Assembly (NCBI GenBank): GCA_963790505.1 | Contig: CAWBOT010000005.1 | Location: 682,001-746,000, forward strand | From: Acidisarcina sp963790505 | Lineage (GTDB): Bacteria > Acidobacteriota > Terriglobia > Terriglobales > Acidobacteriaceae | DNA length: 64,000 bases | Direction: 5' to 3' | Shown here: piece after piece, positions 42,462 to 49,555 of the stretch | Layout of the letters: the number at the start of each line of letters is the position of its first letter | Position numbering within the stretch: position 1 is the first letter of the stretch | Made by a program: the position numbers and the translations under genes | The notes under the pieces: generated by a model | The model's database searches: none | The model's input: the letters and a program-made list of their open reading frames with translations, nothing else | Told to the model about the DNA's origin: nothing

Positions 42462-43580
42462 TTAAGGGGCGTCTTCGCTCGGATGGAGCGTGAATCCGGC
42501 GCGCTCCGAGCTGAAATACCTTCGTCGCATCCAGAAGGCGACATTCACCAATCCGATGAGGGCGGGCACTTCGATTAAGGGCCCTACTACGCCAACGAAT
42601 GCTTCTCCCGAATTGAGGCCGAAGACGGAAACGGCGACCGCAATGGCCAGCTCGAAATTGTTGCCGGCCGCGGTGAAAGAGAGAGTGGCCGACTGGGCAT
42701 AGTCCGCGCCCAGCTTCTTGCCCATCATGAAGCTAGCAAGAAACATGACCAGGAAGTAGATCACCAACGGAATGGCTATGCGCACCACGTCCAGCGGCAG
42801 CCGGACGATCAGGTCGCCCTTCAGAGAGAACATGACCAGAATAGTGAAGAGCAGCGCCACCAGCGTGAGAGGGCTGATGAATGGCACGAAGCGGGTCCGA
42901 TACCATTCCTCGCCCTTGACCCGGACGAGGGTAAACCGGGTGATGAATCCAGAGACAAACGGAATACCGAGGTAAATTCCTACGCTCTTCGCAATGTCGC
43001 CAATTCCAATGTTGACAACGCTTCCCTGCAAGCCAAACCACCTGGGAAGGATGGTCAGGAAGACCCACGCATAGACGCTGTAGAGAAGCACCTGAAAGAC
43101 GCTATTGATGGCGACGAGGCCGGCGACGTAATCCGTGTCACCCTCTGCAAGCTCATTCCACACCAGAACCATCGCAATGCAGCGAGCGATTCCGATCAAT
43201 ATGAGGCCGCGCATGTACGCGGGTTTATCTCTTAGAAAGATCACTGCGAGCAGGAACATCAGGATCGGGCCGAGAAGCCAGTTCTGTACCAGAGACAGTC
43301 CCAGTACGCGCCGATTGCGGAAGACCTCTCCCAGTTTCTCGTAGCGGACTTTCGCGAGCGGCGGGAACATCATTACGATCAAGCCGATAGCGATGGGGAG
43401 ATTGGTCGTCCCGGTCTGGAACCGATTCACGAAGGCAGCGGAGCCGGGAACGAAATGCCCGATGCCGACACCGACGGCCATCGCAAGAAATATCCAGAGC
43501 GTGAGGAATCGGTCGAGGAAAGAGAGCTTCTTTCGCTGCGCCGGGGAGCACTGGCGGCCCTGCGTCACGGTCGAGACCAT
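42462..43580 (-). CDS. acr3: ACR3 family arsenite efflux transporter
   Basis: This transporter of about 372 residues has ten hydrophobic segments and the ACR3 hallmarks: RFLTLWIFLAMAVGVGIGHF, NLPIAIGLIVMMFPPLAKVR, NWLLGPILMFLLAVIFL, and GIARCIAMVLVWNELAEGD with the conserved Cys of the fourth helix. It pumps arsenite out of the cell using the proton gradient. I take the ATG at 43580, which overlaps the arsR stop (TGATG), so the two are translationally coupled; a GTG 18 bases upstream is in frame but unlikely. Control by the adjacent ArsR is expected. Confidence 0.94.
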   Translation of the reverse strand: MVSTVTQGRQCSPAQRKKLSFLDRFLTLWIFLAMAVGVGIGHFVPGSAAFVNRFQTGTTNLPIAIGLIVMMFPPLAKVRYEKLGEVFRNRRVLGLSLVQNWLLGPILMFLLAVIFLRDKPAYMRGLILIGIARCIAMVLVWNELAEGDTDYVAGLVAINSVFQVLLYSVYAWVFLTILPRWFGLQGSVVNIGIGDIAKSVGIYLGIPFVSGFITRFTLVRVKGEEWYRTRFVPFISPLTLVALLFTILVMFSLKGDLIVRLPLDVVRIAIPLVIYFLVMFLASFMMGKKLGADYAQSATLSFTAAGNNFELAIAVAVSVFGLNSGEAFVGVVGPLIEVPALIGLVNVAFWMRRRYFSSERAGFTLHPSEDAP

Positions 43581-43987
43581 CAGGAAGCCTCGCAGCACTG
43601 CTCAGACACCGCGGCGGGTAACGGAGCACCGTCAAGTGCGTACTTCGCAGGGGAGCAGCAAGCTTTTGTGAGGCGTGCGCGATCCGCCTGCATCGCCTTT
43701 TCTTCCTTCAAAGTATCGAGGGTGTGCCGGAGTATCTGCGACGCCCCGATGTGCGGCGGCATGACAATGCGGTAGTGCATCCACTTGCCCTCGCGCCGGG
43801 CTGAGACGATTCCAGCGCTACGCAAATAAGCGAGATGCCGGGAAATCCTTGGCTGAGGAGCGCCCAGAATCTCCACGAAGTAGCAGACGCAGACCTCCTG
43901 CTCCCCCATGAGATTGAGCAGCCGGAGTCGCGTGTTGTCGCCGAGGGCCTGAAAGAATCGCTCGACACTGAACGTTTGTTTCGCCAT
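43580..43987 (-). CDS. arsR: ArsR family arsenic-responsive repressor
   Basis: The ATG at 43987 gives 135 residues, the usual size. The winged helix is seen in FFQALGDNTRLRLLNLMGEQ and PQPRISRHLAYLRSAGIVSA followed by REGKWMHYR. The metalloid site CVC in EVCVCYFVEIL lies in the recognition helix, as in the R773-type ArsR that senses arsenite or antimonite. Extra cysteine pairs occur near the C-terminus (ACCS, QCCEAS), which may add metalloid ligands. It represses the divergent acr3 and arsM units by binding between them. Confidence 0.93.
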   Translation of the reverse strand: MAKQTFSVERFFQALGDNTRLRLLNLMGEQEVCVCYFVEILGAPQPRISRHLAYLRSAGIVSARREGKWMHYRIVMPPHIGASQILRHTLDTLKEEKAMQADRARLTKACCSPAKYALDGAPLPAAVSEQCCEAS

Positions 43988-44003
43988 GCCTAATATATAC
44001 GCC

Positions 44004-44049
44004 TTGACGAATGCGTTGGCAATGAATATATTCACCTAGACGAATACGT
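44004..44049. promoter_or_regulatory. Candidate ArsR operator between arsR and arsM
   Basis: Two imperfect direct copies, TTGACGAATGCGT (44004-44016) and TAGACGAATACGT (44037-44049), are 33 bases apart, about three helical turns. Between them lies the palindrome GAATATATTC. The 74-base gap separates the start codons of arsR and arsM and must contain both promoters. Confidence 0.55.
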
Positions 44050-44061
44050 AGGGGGCAATGT

Positions 44062-44991
44062 ATGGCAGAAGTTCTCGATTCCATCCGGTCGAAGTACGGT
44101 GCGGTCGCGGAGAGCGCTCTTTCGAGCAACGATGCGGGTGTCAAGGCCGTGGCGGAAGCCTTCGGCTACTCCGCAGAGGAACTGACCTCGATTCCCGCAG
44201 AGGCCAATATGGGATTGTCGTGCGGCAATCCTACAGCGACTGCTCACCTTCGACCGGGTGAAGTTGTCGTAGACCTTGGTTCAGGCGGCGGGCTGGACGT
44301 GTTCCTGGCAGCCAAGACGGTAGGGCCTACGGGCCGGGCTATCGGCATTGACATGACCCCGGCCATGATTGAACGGGCGCGGGCCAACGCTGTCTCTGGC
44401 GGATACACCAACGTCGAGTTCTATCAGTCCACCGTCGACAGCATTCCGATGCCTGACGGGTCGGTCGATTGTGTCATCTCGAATTGCGTTCTAAATCTTG
44501 CGCCCGATAAGCCTGCGGTCTTCCGTGAGATTGCCCGCGTCCTCAAGCCGGGAGGGAGGGTTGCGGTAAGCGATATAGCTCTGAAGCACGAACTCCCTGA
44601 GGCGATCGCACAAAGCATGGCCGCATACGTCGGCTGCATCGCGGGAGCGATCCAGATTGAGGACTACAAGAAGGGACTACTCGCAGCGGGTTTCGAGCAC
44701 GTCGAGATCGTGGATAGCGGCGCTGACCTGAACGCCTACGCCAAGGTCGAAAACCAGGCGGGTTGCTGTTCGCCTGCGATGGACCCGGCCAATCCGCTTG
44801 CGGTAGTCGAGGGAGCTTGCTGCGCCCAGGGAGCGGTTGAGCCTTCGCTGCACGACGATCTGGCGGCGCTTCTCTCGCAACATGACGTGAATGCGGCCGC
44901 CGCGAGCGTGAAGGTATATGCCATCAAGCCCAAGGCGGGAGCCAGAGACAAGACAGCCGGGCCATGCTGCGCGCCGGGCTGCTGCTCATAG
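44062..44991 (+). CDS. arsM: Arsenite S-adenosylmethionine methyltransferase
   Basis: The 309-residue protein starts at an ATG after GGGGG. It has the SAM-binding motif VVDLGSGGGLDVFLAA and AIGIDMTPAMIERAR. Conserved arsenic-binding cysteines are in NMGLSCGNP, in VISNCVLNL and in AAYVGCIAGA. It methylates As(III) to volatile or less retained forms. The C-terminus carries extra paired cysteines (GCCS, ACCAQG, PCCAPGCCS), which may bind further metalloid. It is followed by arsC 16 bases later, so one transcript provides reduction and methylation, with acr3 providing efflux. Confidence 0.95.
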   Translation: MAEVLDSIRSKYGAVAESALSSNDAGVKAVAEAFGYSAEELTSIPAEANMGLSCGNPTATAHLRPGEVVVDLGSGGGLDVFLAAKTVGPTGRAIGIDMTPAMIERARANAVSGGYTNVEFYQSTVDSIPMPDGSVDCVISNCVLNLAPDKPAVFREIARVLKPGGRVAVSDIALKHELPEAIAQSMAAYVGCIAGAIQIEDYKKGLLAAGFEHVEIVDSGADLNAYAKVENQAGCCSPAMDPANPLAVVEGACCAQGAVEPSLHDDLAALLSQHDVNAAAASVKVYAIKPKAGARDKTAGPCCAPGCCS

Positions 44992-45007
44992 AGCCATTGG
45001 AGGACAC

Positions 45008-45406
45008 ATGCTCAAAGTAATCTTCGCTTGCGTTCATAACGCCGGGCGTTCGCAGATGGCAGCGGCGTTCTTCAATCAGCTGGCAAACCCGCAGAAGGGC
45101 GGGGCGGTATCGGCGGGGACAGAGCCGGGATTGCGGGTGCATCCAGAGGTGCTATCTGTCATGCAGGAGGTCGGGATCGATCTCAGTGCGGCTAAGCCGC
45201 AGAAGCTAACCCAAGAGCTTGCGAATGAAGCATCCTTGCTGGTCACCATGGGATGCGGAGACAAATGCCCCTATGTCCCCGGCCTGCGCCGGGACGACTG
45301 GCCGCTCCGCGATCCGAAGGGACTGCCGATTGAGGAGGTTCGGTCAATACGAGATGAAATCAAGAGCCGTGTCGAGGACCTCCTCAAGCGGGAAGAGCTA
45401 GACTAG
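45008..45406 (+). CDS. arsC: Arsenate reductase, low-molecular-weight phosphatase type (ArsC)
   Basis: The 132-residue protein begins with the phosphatase P-loop FACVHNAGRSQMAAAFFN. The Cys nucleophile attacks arsenate; the second and third cysteines lie in MGCGDKCPYVPG, as expected for the disulfide cascade of the thioredoxin-linked ArsC family. An Asp region (DDWPLRDPKG) supplies the acid. It reduces arsenate to arsenite for methylation by ArsM or export by Acr3. The ATG at 45008 follows GAGGACAC. Confidence 0.95.
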   Translation: MLKVIFACVHNAGRSQMAAAFFNQLANPQKGGAVSAGTEPGLRVHPEVLSVMQEVGIDLSAAKPQKLTQELANEASLLVTMGCGDKCPYVPGLRRDDWPLRDPKGLPIEEVRSIRDEIKSRVEDLLKREELD

Positions 45407-45455
45407 CGCTCGCCAGCGATTCCGATGGCAGTTGGGCGCGGGGGCCGCAGGGCAG

Positions 45456-46673
45456 TTATTTTGCGGGACATCCCGAGGCCTGGTTATTTTGAAGAGTGAC
45501 GTCGGCGCCTGGATTGATCAGGTATGTTGGGCCGTAGGCATTGCCGCTCAGGCAGCTGTCGGAGATGGTGAGATCTCTGACGGGTTGGTCCGGAGTGGTG
45601 TTGCTGGTGTCGCTCCAGACACCCCGCTGCGCGTTTCCGGTCGAGATCGCGGACTCGATCGTGATAAATTTCGTCGTCCGAAAAGTGGCGCTCGAGTGGG
45701 CGATCTCGATGCCTGAATGGCCGTTGCCGAAGCTGCCGGTGCGCGGGTCCCAATTGGCGATATAAACGTGCTCGACTCCATCCATGCTTATGCCGCCGCC
45801 GGAGTTATTTTTCACGGTGTTGTCGAGCAGCGTGATGTAGGTCCCGTGCAACTCGATCCCGTCCGCTACATGGCCGTTGAAGCTTGCCGAACCATCCTGG
45901 AAGGTGTTTCTCGAGATCAAGGCGTTGTCAGAGCAGACGGTCAGATCGATCTGGCCGCCGTCGTCATTGAAGGGGAAGGAATTGGAGTGGTTGTTGGTGA
46001 AAACGTTCCCAGTGAGCTGGAGGTCGACGAAATTGCCAAGGATCGCAGGCTCGCCCGCGTTCTCGAAGGTGGAGTTTGTCACGGTGACGTGGTGGACGAA
46101 TTGCGTAGTGGAGCAACCAAGGTAGGTAAGGTTGCTGTTGTCTCCCAAGGCATCGGACCACAGGCCATATATGACGGGGTTATTGAAGTAGGAGTGGTTG
46201 ATGACCACATTGGAGGTCCCCCCGGCATACAGAGCGAGGCCGATGTTAGGGGAGTTGATAAATCCGGAGTTCAGGACCTGTAACTGTTGGATCGTGAAGA
46301 TGCTGAGCTCCGGATTGTAGGAGTAATAAGGGCCGCTGTTCCTCGCCCGGTCGCCATCGAAGGTCAGGTCCCGGATGGTGATGAGCTTCAGAGGTGTAGA
46401 CAACGAGTTCACGTCGGTGAGCAGTGCGCCCTCAAAGCCAGGCGCCCGCAGCAGCGTGGTCGCACGGGATGAGTTGTGAAGCGTGCCTTCGATTGTGAAA
46501 TTGGATCTGCCGATCTGGATCGTCTGGCTGACCGGGTACGAGCCGGCATCGAGCTGGCATACCGCAGCCTTGCCCTGCGCGCTCACGCATGTCACGAAGT
46601 CTTGAAAAGACATGGCACGGACGGATGGAATGGAGAGAAAGCAGGCGATACTAAGCAGCAGCAACTTGCGCAT
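45456..46673 (-). CDS. Exported right-handed beta-helix (pectate-lyase-like) protein
   Basis: The 405-residue protein has a signal peptide (LLLLSIACFLSIPSVRAM) and then the regular rungs of a parallel beta-helix, for example IRDLTFDGDRARNSG, NVVINHSYFNNPVIYGLWSD, HHVTVTNSTFENAGEPAIL and LDNTVKNNSGGGISMDGVEH. Four cysteines may form disulfides. The fold is typical of polysaccharide lyases, epimerases and some adhesins, but no catalytic triad can be assigned, so a sugar-binding or degrading role is only inferred. It is convergent with arsC and divergent from fhs. Confidence 0.75.
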   Translation of the reverse strand: MRKLLLLSIACFLSIPSVRAMSFQDFVTCVSAQGKAAVCQLDAGSYPVSQTIQIGRSNFTIEGTLHNSSRATTLLRAPGFEGALLTDVNSLSTPLKLITIRDLTFDGDRARNSGPYYSYNPELSIFTIQQLQVLNSGFINSPNIGLALYAGGTSNVVINHSYFNNPVIYGLWSDALGDNSNLTYLGCSTTQFVHHVTVTNSTFENAGEPAILGNFVDLQLTGNVFTNNHSNSFPFNDDGGQIDLTVCSDNALISRNTFQDGSASFNGHVADGIELHGTYITLLDNTVKNNSGGGISMDGVEHVYIANWDPRTGSFGNGHSGIEIAHSSATFRTTKFITIESAISTGNAQRGVWSDTSNTTPDQPVRDLTISDSCLSGNAYGPTYLINPGADVTLQNNQASGCPAK

Positions 46674-46806
46674 AAGAGATTCTCCTTGGGCGAGTCCAGG
46701 GTGAGTTTTGTGGCAGCACTGCCAGGTGTGAGACCCAGACCCGTGCCGACCGGGCGAATTCTACTCCGACCGTTGCGGGCATGGGAAAACCTTCTGGCTT
46801 CGGATA

Positions 46807-46842
46807 GTGACGGAGGCGGGGTGTGTGGTCCGACTCCGTTAC
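46807..46842 (+). other. Hairpin in the fhs leader region
   Basis: GTGACGGAG (46807-46815) can pair with CTCCGTTAC (46834-46842), nine pairs including one G-T, around an 18-base loop. It lies about 130 bases before the chosen fhs start. A folate-related leader element is conceivable, but I could not fit the region to the ZTP or THF riboswitch consensus. Confidence 0.2.
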
Positions 46843-46972
46843 TGAGGGAGGCGCAGGAAGCGAACGGATCGTGACGTATTATTTTGCGTCGGCCGAGCGA
46901 ATTTGGGGGCGAGATGCCGGAATCAGCAGCGGTCGTTATGCTGAGGGAGGAGTATTCCTTCCGGAGGGCAGT

Positions 46973-48598
46973 TTGAAGAACCTGTTACCCATCGAGGAGA
47001 TCGCGGCCAAGCTGCATCTTTCCGAGCAGATGTATGAAAAGCGTAGTCCGGTAAGCGCGAAGCTGAGCCTGGACGTGCTCAAGTCAACGCCAGCGCACGG
47101 CCGTTTGGGCAAAGTGATCCTGGTGACGGCGACGACGCCGACGACTTCGGGCGAAGGGAAGACGGTCACCTCGATCGGGCTGGTGCAGGGGCTGGAGAAG
47201 ATCGGCAAGCGGGCGATCCTCACCTCGCGCGAGCCTTCGCTCGGGCCGGTCTTTGGCATGAAGGGCGGCGCGGCGGGCGGAGGTCGTTCGCAGGTCGAGC
47301 CTGCGGAGAAGATCAACCTTCACTTCCATGGCGACTTTCACGCGATCACGTCTGCGCATAACTTACTGGCGGCGCTGATCGATTCGCATTTGTTTCATGG
47401 CAATGCACTGGATCTGGATCCGGCGGCGATCACCTGGCCTCGGGCGCTGGATATGAACGATCGTGCGCTGCGGAACATTGTGGTGAGCGTGACGGCCGCT
47501 GAGAAGGTGAGGGATGGAAGCAATCGGGCTGCGGGGTTCGTCATTACGGCGGCGTCGGAGATTATGGCGATCCTGGCGCTGGCGAAGGACCGCGAGGACC
47601 TGAGGGCGCGGCTGGCGCGGATTGTTGTTGGCTCGAACCGGGCAGGCGAGTCGGTGCGGGCGGCGCAGCTAGGCGCGGTGGGGCCGATGATGGCGCTGCT
47701 CAGCGAGGCGCTGCTGCCGAACCTGGTGCAGACGACGGAGGGCACTCCGGCGCTGGTACACTGCGGGCCATTTGCGAACATTGCGCATGGCACGAGTTCG
47801 GTGATCTCGCAGGAGATGGGGCGGCGGCTGGCGGATTACGTGGTGAATGAGACGGGCTTCGGGGCGGACCTGGGATTTGAGAAGTATCTTGACCTGGTGA
47901 TGCCTTCGTCGGGGATCAAGCCATCGATTGCGGTGCTGGTGTCGACGGTGCAGAGCGTTCGCCAGCAGGGTAACGGCGACCTGGATCGCGGGCTGGCGAA
48001 CCTGGCAAAGCATATGAGCATCGTGCAGGGGTTTCGCCTGCCCGTTGTGGTGGCGATTAACCGCTTTCCTAAAGATACGGAGGCCGAGCTCGATGTCCTG
48101 AAGCAATTTTGCGAGGCGCGCGGGGCGGCGTTCGCTTTGTCTGAGGCGTATGCCAAGGGCGGCGAAGGCGCGGCGGCGCTGGCGGCGAAGGTGGTTGAGG
48201 TGCTGGATGAGAATCCAGATGTGGAGCCGGTTTCAACATTTGCCGAAAGCGACTCGGTGGTGACGAAGATCGAGAAGGTGGTGCGTTCGGTTTATGGCGG
48301 AGATGGGATTGTGTTGAGCGAGCGCGCTCAGGAGAATCTTGCACGGCTGGAGCGATGGGGGTTTGGGAGTTTTCCGGTGTGCATTGCGAAGACGCAGTAT
48401 TCGCTGTCGGACGATCCGAAGGTGAGTGGCGCGCCGACGGGGTGGACGCTGGGGGTGAGCGATGTTTCACTTTCGGCGGGGGCGGGGTTTCTGGTGGTGA
48501 CCTCTGGGGCGATGATGCTGATGCCCGGGTTGCCGAAGAGTTCGCGGGCCATGGATATCGATGTGGATGCGCAGGGGGAAATTGTGGGAATGAGTTAG
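46973..48598 (+). CDS. fhs: Formate--tetrahydrofolate ligase
   Basis: The enzyme joins formate to tetrahydrofolate using ATP, feeding one-carbon units into purine and serine metabolism. The P-loop is clear in TATTPTTSGEGKTVTSIGLV. Further family motifs are REPSLGPVFGMKGGAAGGG, INLHFHGDFHAITSAHNLLA, ALVHCGPFANIAHGTSSV and VVAINRFPKDT. I start at a TTG (46973), five bases after GGAGGG, giving 541 residues that begin LKNLLPIEEIAAKL, where homologues normally begin. The frame extends 150 bases further to a GTG, but that part has no family character. Confidence 0.94.
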   Translation: MKNLLPIEEIAAKLHLSEQMYEKRSPVSAKLSLDVLKSTPAHGRLGKVILVTATTPTTSGEGKTVTSIGLVQGLEKIGKRAILTSREPSLGPVFGMKGGAAGGGRSQVEPAEKINLHFHGDFHAITSAHNLLAALIDSHLFHGNALDLDPAAITWPRALDMNDRALRNIVVSVTAAEKVRDGSNRAAGFVITAASEIMAILALAKDREDLRARLARIVVGSNRAGESVRAAQLGAVGPMMALLSEALLPNLVQTTEGTPALVHCGPFANIAHGTSSVISQEMGRRLADYVVNETGFGADLGFEKYLDLVMPSSGIKPSIAVLVSTVQSVRQQGNGDLDRGLANLAKHMSIVQGFRLPVVVAINRFPKDTEAELDVLKQFCEARGAAFALSEAYAKGGEGAAALAAKVVEVLDENPDVEPVSTFAESDSVVTKIEKVVRSVYGGDGIVLSERAQENLARLERWGFGSFPVCIAKTQYSLSDDPKVSGAPTGWTLGVSDVSLSAGAGFLVVTSGAMMLMPGLPKSSRAMDIDVDAQGEIVGMS

Positions 48599-48614
48599 GG
48601 CGCGCGGCGCGTGG

Positions 48615-49034
48615 TTACTTGGCTGGAGCTTCGGGAGCGGTCGCGGCAGATGGTTCGGCTGCCGGTTCGGGTTTGGCGCGGTTGCGCTTGCGGCTCATGA
48701 GCTCGTCGATGCGGGCCTTCATTTTTTCGGAGCGGTCGATGTGGAAGCTGAGGTCGGGGACGTGGCGTTTGCCGGTGCGCTCGAGGAGTTCGTGGCGGAT
48801 GTAGCCACGGGCGGCCATGAGGGCGTCGATGGTTTCCTGCTCCTCTTTTTCGCCGCCGTCGACGGTAATGTAGACGAGAGCGGACTTGCCGCCGGGGTTG
48901 AGGGCGACCTGGCTGACGTAGGCGAAGGCGATGCGGGGGTCGGATAGCTGGCCCTCGATCATGGCAGTGATTTCGTCGCGAAGGGTCCCGGCGACCCGGT
49001 CCTGGTGGTACTTGCGCGCCCGTTGTTCTGGCAT
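48615..49034 (-). CDS. rbfA: Ribosome-binding factor A
   Basis: The protein of about 139 residues assists maturation of the 30S subunit. It begins MPEQRARKYHQDRVAGTLRD with the KH-like core QLSDPRIAFAYVSQVALNPG, SALVYITVDGGEKEEQETID, ALMAARGYIRHELLERTGKR and VPDLSFHIDRS. The tail (SRKRNRAKPEPAAEPSAATA) is a low-complexity extension. The start is placed at MPEQ; the longer frame upstream reads through a palindromic element. The usual neighbours nusA and infB are absent. Its first 43 codons and upstream region are duplicated in tandem (48903-49564). Confidence 0.9.
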   Translation of the reverse strand: MPEQRARKYHQDRVAGTLRDEITAMIEGQLSDPRIAFAYVSQVALNPGGKSALVYITVDGGEKEEQETIDALMAARGYIRHELLERTGKRHVPDLSFHIDRSEKMKARIDELMSRKRNRAKPEPAAEPSAATAPEAPAK

Positions 49035-49091
49035 GGGAATGTCTTCTCCGGTTGGCCTTTTAAGGCTATCAGATGGAGGCCAGTTCCCTCG

Positions 49092-49105
49092 GCGGCTGAA
49101 GCCGC
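49092..49105. repeat. GC-rich palindrome upstream of rbfA (also at 49423-49436)
   Basis: GCGGCT-GA-AGCCGC is a perfect six-pair hairpin with a two-base loop, present once in each unit of the 331-bp duplication. It lies just upstream of the rbfA start on the minus strand and resembles small palindromic intergenic elements. Confidence 0.55.
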
Positions 49106-49224
49106 GTCTTTTCAAGAAGCTGGACTTCTCAGGATGTTGAAGAGCCCAGGCGCCTTCCTTCGCCAATGGTTTATTGCTGTGCGTAAAGCCCCCTGCTTTC
49201 ACCGAGCTAACGAAGAGAGCGCGC

Positions 49225-49365
49225 TCAGAGCTTGGCGACCTGGCTGACGTAGGCGAAGGCGATGCGGGGGTCGGATAGCTGGCCCTCGATCATGGCAGTG
49301 ATTTCGTCGCGAAGGGTCCCGGCGACCCGGTCCTGGTGGTACTTGCGCGCCCGTTGTTCTGGCAT
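49225..49365 (-). pseudogene. Truncated rbfA copy made by the tandem duplication
   Basis: The upstream unit of the duplication repeats the rbfA start and encodes the first 43 residues (to AFAYVSQVA). The junction then adds KL and a stop at 49225. It has the same ribosome-binding site as the whole gene. A 46-residue fragment is unlikely to fold as a KH domain. Confidence 0.75.
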
Positions 49366-49555
49366 GGGAATGTCTTCTCCGGTTGGCCTTTTAAGGCTAT
49401 CAGATGGAGGCCAGTTCCCTCGGCGGCTGAAGCCGCGTCTTTTCAAGAAGCTGGACTTCTCAGGATGTTGAAGAGCCCAGGCGCCTTCCTTCGCCAATGG
49501 TTTATTGCTGTGCGTAAAGCCCCCTGCTTTCACCGAGCTAACGAAGAGAGCGCGC

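Noticed and set aside
46674..46972. Possible ZTP/pfl or THF riboswitch upstream of fhs
   Set aside because: fhs is a known target of such switches, but I could not find the conserved core of either class; only a simple hairpin is present.
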